Assembly (NCBI GenBank): GCA_012511315.1
Contig: JAAZGI010000313.1
Span: forward strand, 1-6,755
Direction of reading: 5' to 3'
From: Clostridium sp.
GTDB lineage: Bacteria > Bacillota > Clostridia > Clostridiales > Clostridiaceae
Length of the DNA stretch: 6,755 bases
In this document: positions 1 through 6,584 of the stretch, in pieces
How the letters are laid out: every line of letters begins with the position of its first letter
Position numbering within the stretch: position 1 is the stretch's first letter
Program-made: the position numbers and the translations under genes
The notes under the pieces: generated by a model
Seen by the model: the letters and a program-made list of their open reading frames with translations, nothing else
Told to the model about the DNA's origin: nothing
Databases searched by the model: none

Positions 1-8
1 GAGCAAAT

Positions 9-27
9 AAAAAAGGCAATAGGCCTT
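9..27 (-). terminator. Rho-independent terminator after the structured RNA
   Basis: On the minus strand AAGGC (27-23), a five-base loop CTATT and GCCTT (17-13) form a short hairpin. It runs straight into six T residues (14-9). The stem is short but the T-run is well placed. It would end the structured RNA, or act as the terminator arm of an attenuator, and would also end read-through from the ktrA-methylase transcript. Confidence 0.6.
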
Positions 28-163
28 AGTTGTCGGCTTTCGAGTGACTAAAAATACCCCTCATACCGAATAGCATTCATCACCCACCTATAGAGGATGG
101 GCGACTTCTGCTTAGGTTAAGTTAAAAGCAATATATTGAAACAATTCACAGAGCCGAGGGTAT
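9..163 (-). ncRNA. Structured RNA or leader, class not recognised
   Basis: Read on the minus strand, this stretch after the methylase gene folds as a closed RNA. TCGGCT (157-152) pairs perfectly with AGCCGA (38-33), and GTGA (149-146) with TCAC (47-44). Inside is an 8-bp hairpin (105-98 with 86-79, one G-U at its base and another within) that continues as CCT/AGG with a CTAT loop. A smaller hairpin pairs TGCTT (130-126) with AAGCA (113-109). ATACCC (163-158) can instead pair with GGGTAT (59-54), crossing the outer stem, which would make a pseudoknot or a switch. A terminator follows directly. The layout fits either a small independent RNA or a cis-acting leader for a gene left of the window. 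It is somewhat like 6S RNA (closing stem, open middle, T/A-rich loop) but shorter than usual. I do not see the T-box consensus. A weak -10-like TATACC overlaps the 5' side. The pairing is seen; the class is unknown. Confidence 0.4.
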
Positions 164-184
164 AAGGACATGTCTTTGACCATC

Positions 185-973
185 CTAGCCCCTTCCTTTA
201 AACTCATAGAGGACTAGGGCAGCTGCTACAGCGGCGTTCAAGCTCTCTGCGCCACCCAGCATAGGAATCATGACCGAATGATGGGGCAAGGCTCTGATCG
301 CCTCTGAGACGCCGTGGGCTTCACTACCGATGACCACAAGGCTCTTGGCATCTGGTTTTATGCCTGGTAACTGTTGAGCATTTTCAAGGTCTGCTAAATA
401 AAGACTAGTCCCAGCTTCAACCTGCTCGGTTAAAAAGTCAATGCTCTGGTGGATGAGCAGTGGTGTTTTAAAAATGCTTCCCATGGTGCTACGCAGCACC
501 TTGTCTTGGTAGGGATCAGCACACCCCTTTGATAAAATCACTCCATCCACAGCAAAGGCATGAGCTGTCCGAATGATGGTTCCAAGATTACCTGGGTCAC
601 GGATTTCATCCAAATAAAGCCAGAGCCCTTGGTCTTGCTTAAAGGTCAGTGGATCTAAATGGGGGAACCCTACTTGAGCAATCATTCCCTGGGGTGATAC
701 TGTTTGGGACATCTCTTTCATAATTTCGCTGCTAACCATTAAGATGTCTATTCCTTGAAGCTGATCATATTCTTTAAATTCTTTTAAATCCTCTAAGAGC
801 TTTTCATCCTCAACAATCAGACAATGAATTTTAGCAGATTGGCGCATGGCTTCATCAATAAAACGAACTCCTTCAATCAAGAAAGTTTCCGTTATATTAC
901 GATATTTTTTATCTTTCAGCTTGCGCAACTCTTTGATTTTATTGTTGGTTAAACTTGAAATCTTACTAATCAT
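185..973 (-). CDS. SpoU/TrmH-family RNA 2'-O-ribose methyltransferase (YsgA/RlmP-like)
   Basis: A 262-residue cytoplasmic enzyme expected to move a methyl group from S-adenosylmethionine to a ribose 2'-OH, probably in 23S rRNA. The N-terminal part (about 1-105) resembles the SpoU substrate-binding domain, including the FLIEG element at 31-35. The C-terminal part (about 117-258) is the knotted SPOUT catalytic domain. All three signature motifs are visible: motif 1 DPGNLGTIIRTA (126-137, with N129 and R135), motif 2 IGSEAHG (215-221, with E218), and motif 3 IPM followed by ESLNAAVA (236-250, with N246). Length is normal for the family. The ATG overlaps the end of ktrA by 8 bases and has no clear Shine-Dalgarno, so translation is probably coupled to ktrA. 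The stop is TAG. The closest known type is Bacillus YsgA (RlmP, 23S rRNA A-loop), which lies beside pheST there. RlmB- or TrmH-like specificity cannot be excluded from motifs alone, so no symbol is given. Confidence 0.95.
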   Translation of the reverse strand: MISKISSLTNNKIKELRKLKDKKYRNITETFLIEGVRFIDEAMRQSAKIHCLIVEDEKLLEDLKEFKEYDQLQGIDILMVSSEIMKEMSQTVSPQGMIAQVGFPHLDPLTFKQDQGLWLYLDEIRDPGNLGTIIRTAHAFAVDGVILSKGCADPYQDKVLRSTMGSIFKTPLLIHQSIDFLTEQVEAGTSLYLADLENAQQLPGIKPDAKSLVVIGSEAHGVSEAIRALPHHSVMIPMLGGAESLNAAVAAALVLYEFKGRG

Positions 974-1634
974 CAGATAACACCGTCTTTTCGAGATTCA
1001 AGAGCGCTTTGTCAGAACCAATTCCTATAATCACGGCCCCTGGTGGAATGATTACTCCGGCTTTAGGAGAGATGTTTATTGAATCATCCACATCGCGGAT
1101 TGCAAGAATTGAAATCCCATAATCCTCCCTGATATCTAACTCACCCAGAGATTTGCCAACCCACTCTTTCGGCGCATTCATTTCGATAATTTGATAGTTC
1201 TCTGATAGCTCAATTAGGTCCAATAGGTTAGCAGACACTAGATTGTGAGCTACCCGGATACCCATTTCTTTTTCAGGTAAAACCACTCGATCTGCCCCTA
1301 TTTTGAGTAAGACCTTGCGGTGGAGATCCGACTGCCCCTTACATATAATATATTTAACCCCAGCTTCTTTTAGTAAAAGAGTTACCATAATAGAGGCCTG
1401 TATGTCCGATCCAATGGTAATAACGGCAACATCAAAATTGCGTACGCCTAATGATTTTAAAGCATATTCATCGGTGGCATCCATTTGCACTGCATGAGTC
1501 ACCTTTTCAGCAATGTCCTGTACCGCTTCTGCACTTTTATCAATGGCTAATACATCATGTCCCATTGATGATAAAGTTGTTGCCACAGATATTCCAAACC
1601 GTCCTAATCCAACTACTATAAATTGTTTTGCCAT
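966..1634 (-). CDS. ktrA: Ktr potassium uptake system, RCK gating subunit KtrA
   Basis: A 222-residue cytosolic regulator of the KtrB membrane subunit. KtrA proteins assemble as an octameric ring under the KtrB dimer; ATP favours and ADP disfavours K+ flux. The RCK-N Rossmann domain (about 1-130) has the nucleotide loop G9-x-G11-x-x-G14 with R12, the acidic residue D32 after the second strand, and the family segment KIGADRVVLPEKEMG (111-125). Its E121 corresponds to the ligand-binding glutamate of Bacillus KtrA. The RCK-C domain (about 137-218) follows, the part that binds c-di-AMP in several Gram-positive homologues. There is no membrane segment, and the length matches KtrA rather than the double-length TrkA. 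The start is supported by AGGG seven bases upstream. It lies downstream of ktrB but separated by 413 bases instead of a few, and overlaps the methylase gene by 8 bases. The stop is TAG. It could equally be called ktrC, since sequence alone does not separate the paralogues. Confidence 0.95.
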   Translation of the reverse strand: MAKQFIVVGLGRFGISVATTLSSMGHDVLAIDKSAEAVQDIAEKVTHAVQMDATDEYALKSLGVRNFDVAVITIGSDIQASIMVTLLLKEAGVKYIICKGQSDLHRKVLLKIGADRVVLPEKEMGIRVAHNLVSANLLDLIELSENYQIIEMNAPKEWVGKSLGELDIREDYGISILAIRDVDDSINISPKAGVIIPPGAVIIGIGSDKALLNLEKTVLSDD

Positions 1635-1637
1635 CCT

Positions 1638-2047
1638 TTATCCCTGCCCTTCCTTGAACCACTTCTCTAAACCATTTTATTAGTAGTCTAGCATTATGGG
1701 TTGATCAAGTGCTAATGTTTAACTCTACATTTGCTCACATGCTTTGTTTTTTGTTGTCTTGCTTAATTCTTCCTTGATTTATTCCTTAATTTATTCCTTA
1801 ATTTATTCCTTAGTTTCTTCCTTAATTTCTTCCTTGATTTCTTGCTGATTTCTTGCTGATTTCTTGCTGATTTTATCGCTTTTTCTCTTACTTGCTCTTT
1901 ATCTCGCTTACTCTTAGTCTTACGCATCTATTGCACAGCTTCACTCTTACTGCCATAGACAACCTAAGCCTATTTACTAGATAAGCCTTGGTCTTTAGCC
2001 ATTTAAAGTAAGTCTGAACTGTCATTTTAAATCTCAATCATAACAGT
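1638..2047 (-). pseudogene. Possible decayed reading frame between ktrB and ktrA
   Basis: No intact gene fits this 413-base spacer, but the minus strand has coding-like codon choice in one path. From the ktrB stop to about 1845 it stays in the ktrB frame, with pieces such as MAKDQGLSSK and VVYGSKSEAVQ. It then switches frame within the repeat block and continues with KEEIKEETKE, ACEQM, TLALDQPIMLDY and NGLEKWFKEGQG. It ends at TAA (1640-1638), three bases before the ktrA ATG and in the ktrA frame. Twelve internal stops interrupt it, all TAA or TAG and none TGA, each one C-to-T change from a glutamine codon. The frame switch coincides with 11-bp repeat units, so slippage could explain it. I do not recognise the product; a charged coiled-coil-like middle is all that can be said. 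The alternative is plain AT-rich non-coding DNA whose repeats mimic coding sequence. Two short open frames, 1763-1927 (54 codons, Lys/Arg-rich) and 1888-2025 (45 codons), lack a convincing ribosome site and look like chance. Confidence 0.3.
1769..1873. repeat. Tandem repeat block, six 12-bp units then three 11-bp units
   Basis: On the plus strand six consecutive 12-bp units vary around MTTCCTTRATTT (1769-1840; third and fourth positions constant, variation mainly A/C at the first base and A/G late in the unit). Three exact 11-bp units CTTGCTGATTT follow (1841-1873). The two kinds share the CTT...GATTT framework, which suggests one arose from the other by divergence and loss of a base. The strand asymmetry is strong: almost only pyrimidines with A on the plus strand, purine-rich on the minus strand. 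In the minus-strand reading the 12-bp period gives a four-residue repeat such as EIKE. Short tandem units of this kind are prone to slippage, so copy number may vary between strains. Confidence 0.88.
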
Positions 2048-3409
2048 CTAGCCTATTAAAATTTTAGCCTCTGGATAAGAAATTTGGGTTGGTGGCCTAC
2101 GACGAGATAAAGCCAGCAAGACGGTGATGGGTCCCACTCGGCCTAGATACATTCCGAAAATCAAGCCAATCTTTGAACCTGTTTCAATGCTAGGTGTAAT
2201 TCCTTCTGATAGCCCAACCGTTGCAAAGGCTGAAGTCGCTTCAAAAATCAAAGTCTCCATATTTCTTCCTTGACCGGACTCAAAATAACTCAACCACATG
2301 GTAACTCCTAAGACCAAAGCCAAAGCCAGCGCCACAATTGCAAAAGCTTTAAACACATACTTTTTATCAATTCGTCGACCAAAGGCTTCGGGATCGTTAC
2401 GTCCACGAATCACACAAACTACGGTTAAAAACAAGACGCTTATGCCCGTAGTCTTAACTCCACCAGCCGTTGATCCCGGCGAACCGCCAATAAACATCAA
2501 AATTATTGTCAAAAGTCTTGATGTCATGGACATATCACCCACGGATACCGCATTAAATCCGGCTGTTCGTGGCGTTACCGACGCAAACATGGCATTGGTA
2601 ACTTTATCAAACATATTCATTCCACCAAAGGTTAGGGGATTATTAAATTCAAAAATGAAAAACAGAATAAACCCACCGAAGATTAAAACCAGCGTAGTAG
2701 AAAGCACTAGTTTCGAGTGAAGGGTTAATTTGTTTAAGGATTTAAAACTCCATAGCTCCATCCAAACAGAAAAACCTAAGCCTGAGGCTACAATAATTAA
2801 GATCATTGTCCACAGGACTACCGGATTAGAACTTAAGGAGGTTAGCGAAGTATAGTTCCCCATTAAATCAAAACCAGCATTACAAAAAGCTGAGATGGAA
2901 TGAAAGATACTATAGTAAAGTCCCTTCCCCCAACCGTACATCGGTACAAATTGACTAGATAAAATCACGGCACCGATTATTTCTACGCCAAAGGTAAAGG
3001 CCACTACGTAGCGAACCATTCGGATAATTCCTTGAAGGTTTATTGCATTATAAGCTTCCTGCATTAAAAGGCGGTCTCGTAGCCCCAACTTCTTGCCCAT
3101 AAATACAGCAGCAATGGTTGCAAAGGACATAAAACCTAACCCACCTATTTGGATTAGGGTCATAATTACAGTTTTCCCAAAATAATTCCAATGGGTTGCC
3201 GTATCAACGGTAACCAGTCCCGTTACACAGACTGAACTTGTAGAAATAAATAAAGCATCAATAAATGGTGTGGTTTTCCCACTAAGGGTTGCAATGGGCA
3301 ACATCAATAGTAGGGAACCCAATAAAATCAACAGTGCAAAACCCAATGCAAGGACTTGCACTGGATTCATCTTAATATTGGGAATGTTAAAAGATTTTTT
3401 AAAAGCCAT
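2048..3409 (-). CDS. ktrB: Ktr potassium uptake system, translocating subunit KtrB
   Basis: A 453-residue integral membrane protein of the TrkH/KtrB superfamily that conducts K+ inward when gated by KtrA. It shows the four membrane-pore-membrane repeats of the family, each with a filter glycine: VCVTG (G64), NAGF (G179), TAGF (G284) and TVGLS (G399). The intramembrane gating loop SPGSTAGG (310-317) in the third repeat and the C-terminal GRVGP with R424, a gating arginine in Bacillus KtrB, are both present. The length and the YPEAKILIG end are typical for KtrB. An ATG four codons upstream (3421) also opens this frame. I chose 3409 because GAGG sits six bases before it while the upstream ATG has no ribosome site; the alternative adds MRQN. 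The stop is TAG. The gene is preceded by a strong hairpin and followed by a long degenerate spacer before ktrA, so co-transcription with ktrA is likely but not proven. The near-perfect KtrB motifs make ion translocation secure; whether uptake depends on Na+ cannot be read from sequence. Confidence 0.94.
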   Translation of the reverse strand: MAFKKSFNIPNIKMNPVQVLALGFALLILLGSLLLMLPIATLSGKTTPFIDALFISTSSVCVTGLVTVDTATHWNYFGKTVIMTLIQIGGLGFMSFATIAAVFMGKKLGLRDRLLMQEAYNAINLQGIIRMVRYVVAFTFGVEIIGAVILSSQFVPMYGWGKGLYYSIFHSISAFCNAGFDLMGNYTSLTSLSSNPVVLWTMILIIVASGLGFSVWMELWSFKSLNKLTLHSKLVLSTTLVLIFGGFILFFIFEFNNPLTFGGMNMFDKVTNAMFASVTPRTAGFNAVSVGDMSMTSRLLTIILMFIGGSPGSTAGGVKTTGISVLFLTVVCVIRGRNDPEAFGRRIDKKYVFKAFAIVALALALVLGVTMWLSYFESGQGRNMETLIFEATSAFATVGLSEGITPSIETGSKIGLIFGMYLGRVGPITVLLALSRRRPPTQISYPEAKILIG

Positions 3410-3415
3410 ATTTTG

Positions 3416-3419
3416 CCTC
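3416..3419 (-). promoter_or_regulatory. Ribosome binding site deciding the ktrB start
   Basis: GAGG on the minus strand followed by six bases (CAAAAT) and ATG at 3409. The GAGG overlaps the upstream in-frame ATG at 3421, which itself is preceded only by GCACGCCATC with no Shine-Dalgarno. This makes 3409 the better initiation codon. Confidence 0.6.
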
Positions 3420-3442
3420 ACATGATGGCGTGCACCGATTTC

Positions 3443-3491
3443 AAAAATATCAAGTCATCCGCGGGCAAGATTGGCCGCGGATGGTCTTGAT
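3443..3491 (-). terminator. GC-rich hairpin with T-run between the peptidase gene and ktrB
   Basis: On the minus strand CATCCGCGG (3483-3475) pairs over nine bases without mismatch with CCGCGGATG (3464-3456) around a ten-base loop. ATCAAG (3491-3486) and CTTGAT (3454-3449) add six more pairs outside a small internal loop. ATTTTT follows at once (3448-3443). This is the strongest hairpin in the window and is well placed to terminate the peptidase transcript about 100 bases past its stop. It ends only about 34 bases before the ktrB ATG, leaving little room for a promoter after it. If ktrB is transcribed from upstream of the hairpin, it would act as an attenuator in the ktrB leader. On the plus strand no T-run follows, so it is not bidirectional. 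Confidence 0.6.
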
Positions 3492-3522
3492 TATGTTAAA
3501 CAGTATCGTGTTCTAATTCTAA

Positions 3523-3538
3523 CTTTTATTAATAAGAG
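3523..3538. promoter_or_regulatory. AT-rich 16-bp palindrome, possible operator
   Basis: CTTTTATTAATAAGAG reads as an inverted repeat with seven of eight pairs matching, centred on the TTAA in the peptidase-ktrB spacer. It lies upstream of the hairpin and near weak -10-like elements (GATAAT at about 3543-3548 and TAGAAT at about 3515-3520, minus strand) that have no good -35 partner. A regulator site for ktrB is possible, but AT-rich palindromes are common by chance. Confidence 0.2.
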
Positions 3539-3590
3539 AGATTATCTTATCCCTTTAGCAGTCGACTTAACAATCAACTGATGAGGGGGT

Positions 3591-6527
3591 CTATTTGGCT
3601 GGATCTTGTTTTTGCTTGATGGGTCGGATGACATGGAACAAGTCTTTTTGCTCTTTAATCTTATCCCCTGAACCTAACACGGCCAAGTAATCTTGTGCCA
3701 TCAGCTCATCGATCAGATCAGCCTTAGCCATAATACTTTCCCTCGTTGTCTCAATTGCCTGCCCCATCCGCTCTTCTATTTGAGCTTCTGACGAGTCACT
3801 AAAGCGTCTGGCTAGGAGTAAACCATTGATGTCAGAAGCCGTCAATGGAGGATTAAATCTCGTCATGGAACCGATGATATATTTTTTAATATCCTCATCA
3901 TCCAAGACTAGATTGCGCAAGAAATCACCCATTTTATCGTAAGTTTCAATGGTGGCACGCAAGTTAGGGTCTCGGTAGGAGAAGGTCGTCACATTACCAT
4001 TTGGCGAAATTGATATCCCCGCGCCATAAGCTCCGCCTCGTGCTCGGATTGCATTATGAAGGTAGTCCATAGACAGTATTGACGATAGCACAGTAAGTTC
4101 ACCATTATATTCGTGACCCAATGCCTTTAAGTTGAAGCCTTTTGCTACATACTGAACACCGGATGCAGAGGTTAAAGCCTCTTTGCGATGACCTAACTCA
4201 AATTGAACAGGTTCAATCTTTTTGTTACTGGACACCTTTGGTAGATCATTAATAAAGCTTCTGGCCTCTTTAACTAACTCATCCCTACGCTCTTCTTCAC
4301 CAGTTAGAGAAATATATAAGTCGCTTTGGTTGAAGATAATTTTGGCAACTCGATTTAAGTGATGGGAGAATTGGGCCGCCTCTTCATCAAAGTTATTTAA
4401 AAGACTATTGATGTGGTCATAAAAAGCAACGCCAGTGAGTTCCTCTTGATAACGAGAGCCTTGATCAAAGAATGAAGCTACTCGCGCCATGGCAATGGTG
4501 TGTCCTTGGAAATCAAATCCCGCCTCCATATTGGAACGCAGCATCAGCAAAATTTCTTTTAAGCGCTTAGAATCCGAGAAATCAGTGTGGAGTAATACCT
4601 CACGGAAGAATTCAAACATCTTGGGCGAATAATCACCCATGGCAGAAGTTGAAACATTAAAGCGAGCTTCAAATTGATTCACCTGAGATAATTTCTTGTA
4701 CACAACAGGATTGGTGCTGATGCCAGAGGTATAGATATTAATCTCATTGTTTAATTCAGAATAACTGTGGTTTTCAGTGTCTGCAATTCCAAGAATTGCT
4801 GACAGGTATCCTACCCACAAAATATCCTCTTTCTTGATTTGACTCATGGAAAAAGAAGCTGTCAAATAATTAATGTCTGAGGAAATGAACGGATGGAACA
4901 AAATTGTTGTATTCCCTTCTTTTAACTCTGTTTCTTCGATGTGAGGGATTTTACGTTCAATGTCTTCAATTTCAAGATGAGGAATGGTTGCTTTATCTTC
5001 CTTAGAATCTTCTGTCATCTGGAATTTTAAAAGCTTCTGATTCATCACCACAAGATCATCCAGTTCTTCATCAGACAAAGACTCTTTTAAAGTTTTTAGT
5101 TTTTCATCTTGAATTTGGTCCATCTTAGTGAACATCCCAGTTTCAGGCCGATGAACAGCAATTAGCTTCACAGGATTTTCTAAGATTCGTTCTTTAATAA
5201 TTTTTTCGAAAAAGCCGTGATTCATCTCAGCTCGGAACTTATCAAAGACCGGTTGGAAGTTTAATAAGGCCATAGGATCATTGCCATAGCGCCAAGCGCT
5301 CATGGCTGTAATAAAGTACATAATCCCCTTTAAGGATCCCCTTGCTTCTCGCAATTTAAATTCGGTTCTATTAATGGAAGCTAAAAGTAACTTTTCATCA
5401 ATCCCCTCTTCAACCAGCTTATTTAATGTAGTTTCAACGATATCAACCAATTCATCCAAACGTTCATCCGAAGCATGTTTAACAGCTAGGCCAAAATCTA
5501 AATAATAGGTGTCTGATGATAAACCCATCAAATCTTCCCCCATATTATTTTCAAGCAAAGCTTTTTTTAGTGGCGATGACTCGGAGTTAATGAGTATTTC
5601 CGACAAGATGGTATTAATCATCGTGTCTTCTACTGAATCAGCATGGCCTAAAGAAACAGCATATGACAGATAGGAATGTTCCTTTGCCGTATGACTTTCG
5701 TCTCCAGGATAACTAAATTCTCTACGCTTAAGTCCAGCTGGCTGATTCTTTAAGACTAAATCAGAATCAGGATTTCTTGCATCAAAATGAGTCAAGTATT
5801 CCTCATCGAGCAAATGGAAAATTTCTTCCCTATTTGCATCTCCATAAAGGAAAATCAAGCTATTTGATGGATGATAATATTTTTTATGGAAAGACTTTAA
5901 ATCGTCAAAGGAAAGACTCGGGATATCATAAGGATAACCACCAGCCTCGTGATCATAGGTTGTTCCTTCATTAAGTGCCCGTGCCACGGCCTGAGCCACA
6001 TTGGCTTCAGGGGAAGAGTAAGCCCCGCGCATCTCGTTATAAACAACTCCATTATAAGTAATGGGATCCGTTTTATCTAACAGGTGATAATGCCAACCTT
6101 CTTGTAAAAAGATTTCTTCCATATCATGTATCCGAGGAAATAAAACGGCATCCATGTAAACATCAACCAAGTTTTTGAAATCTTTTTGATTCATCGATGA
6201 CAGTGGATAAATCGTCATATCTGGGAATGTCATTGCATTTAAAAAAGTATTCATCGAACTTTTTAAAAGTTCCATAAAGGGTTCTCGGGTCTTAAATTTA
6301 CGCGATCCCGAAAGCACTGAGTGCTCTAAGATATGAGCCACACCGGTGGAGTCTTCGGGAGGGGTTCTAAAGCCGATCCCAAAGGCCATATGTGGATCTT
6401 CATTTTTTAGGTGGACAAGCTGCGCTCCACTTTTTTCATGTTCATAATAACATACAGTGGATCCTGTCTCATTTGAGATTTCCTCACCTAGTTTCTTAAA
6501 GCCATGCAGGTATTCTATTTGTTCCAT
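3591..6527 (-). CDS. M16C zinc metallopeptidase, presequence-protease (PreP/Cym1) type
   Basis: A 978-residue peptidase of the insulinase superfamily, subfamily M16C, expected to degrade short unstructured peptides inside a closed two-half chamber in the cytoplasm. The inverted zinc motif HILEH lies at 65-69 (H65, H69 ligands, E68 catalytic). The third ligand E165 in YNEMRGAYSS sits 96 residues later, the spacing seen in PreP. The C-terminal half provides R828 and Y834 in RARGGAYGAG, the substrate-carbonyl pair of this family. Approximate order: N-terminal M16 domain (40-190), inactive M16 domain (205-400), a charged helical linker within the M16C-associated region (about 440-720), and C-terminal M16 domain (770-960). 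The length is full for the subfamily; there is no signal peptide or membrane helix. The start is firm: AAAGGAG (6540-6534) lies six bases before the ATG, and a promoter-like pair lies just beyond. It appears monocistronic, ending at TAG about 100 bases before a strong terminator-like hairpin. The physiological substrate is not evident from context. Confidence 0.97.
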   Translation of the reverse strand: MEQIEYLHGFKKLGEEISNETGSTVCYYEHEKSGAQLVHLKNEDPHMAFGIGFRTPPEDSTGVAHILEHSVLSGSRKFKTREPFMELLKSSMNTFLNAMTFPDMTIYPLSSMNQKDFKNLVDVYMDAVLFPRIHDMEEIFLQEGWHYHLLDKTDPITYNGVVYNEMRGAYSSPEANVAQAVARALNEGTTYDHEAGGYPYDIPSLSFDDLKSFHKKYYHPSNSLIFLYGDANREEIFHLLDEEYLTHFDARNPDSDLVLKNQPAGLKRREFSYPGDESHTAKEHSYLSYAVSLGHADSVEDTMINTILSEILINSESSPLKKALLENNMGEDLMGLSSDTYYLDFGLAVKHASDERLDELVDIVETTLNKLVEEGIDEKLLLASINRTEFKLREARGSLKGIMYFITAMSAWRYGNDPMALLNFQPVFDKFRAEMNHGFFEKIIKERILENPVKLIAVHRPETGMFTKMDQIQDEKLKTLKESLSDEELDDLVVMNQKLLKFQMTEDSKEDKATIPHLEIEDIERKIPHIEETELKEGNTTILFHPFISSDINYLTASFSMSQIKKEDILWVGYLSAILGIADTENHSYSELNNEINIYTSGISTNPVVYKKLSQVNQFEARFNVSTSAMGDYSPKMFEFFREVLLHTDFSDSKRLKEILLMLRSNMEAGFDFQGHTIAMARVASFFDQGSRYQEELTGVAFYDHINSLLNNFDEEAAQFSHHLNRVAKIIFNQSDLYISLTGEEERRDELVKEARSFINDLPKVSSNKKIEPVQFELGHRKEALTSASGVQYVAKGFNLKALGHEYNGELTVLSSILSMDYLHNAIRARGGAYGAGISISPNGNVTTFSYRDPNLRATIETYDKMGDFLRNLVLDDEDIKKYIIGSMTRFNPPLTASDINGLLLARRFSDSSEAQIEERMGQAIETTRESIMAKADLIDELMAQDYLAVLGSGDKIKEQKDLFHVIRPIKQKQDPAK

Positions 6528-6555
6528 ATAAATCTCCTTTTAGTAATCTGTATCT

Positions 6556-6584
6556 ATTCTACCATAACGATGGAACCATCCCAA
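6556..6584 (-). promoter_or_regulatory. Sigma-A-like promoter of the M16C peptidase gene
   Basis: On the minus strand TTGGGA (6584-6579, four of six matches to TTGACA) is followed after exactly 17 bases by TAGAAT (6561-6556, five of six matches to TATAAT). A TGG before it gives an extended -10. Transcription would start near 6549, giving a leader of about 20 bases that contains the AAAGGAG ribosome site. This spacing and position make it the likely main promoter of the peptidase gene. No operator or riboswitch is visible in the remaining upstream sequence to the window end; 6690-6720 is only an A-rich stretch with repeated AAAAACT elements. Confidence 0.55.

Noticed and set aside
9..163. T-box leader for a downstream pheST operon
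   Set aside because: Suggested by the YsgA-like neighbour, but the AGGGTGGNACCGCG consensus and a matching antiterminator are not present. The only similar string (GGTGGG) is within an internal hairpin.
1303..1497. 64-codon plus-strand open frame within ktrA
   Set aside because: Antisense to a well-conserved part of ktrA (KtrA Rossmann domain), with no ribosome site and an unlikely composition; a shadow of the real gene.
1769..1873. CRISPR array
   Set aside because: The units are directly adjacent, only 11-12 bases long and have no spacers, so this is a simple tandem repeat.
1638..2047. Stop-codon reassignment (TAA/TAG read as Gln)
   Set aside because: All four intact genes use TAG as their natural stop at the expected family lengths and encode Gln with CAA/CAG, so decay or non-coding sequence explains the stops better.
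2298..2720. 140-codon plus-strand open frame within ktrB
   Set aside because: Lies antisense to the third and fourth pore repeats of KtrB, whose motifs are intact. Its product is low in complexity with no domain I recognise.
3422..3590. c-di-AMP (ydaO-type) riboswitch before ktrB
   Set aside because: Such leaders regulate ktr genes in some Bacillota, so I looked for one. The spacer is too short and the conserved GC-rich core elements are absent.
5302..5974. Two short plus-strand frames inside the M16C peptidase gene (5302-5505 and 5777-5974)
   Set aside because: Both are antisense to conserved peptidase sequence, without ribosome sites or recognisable products.
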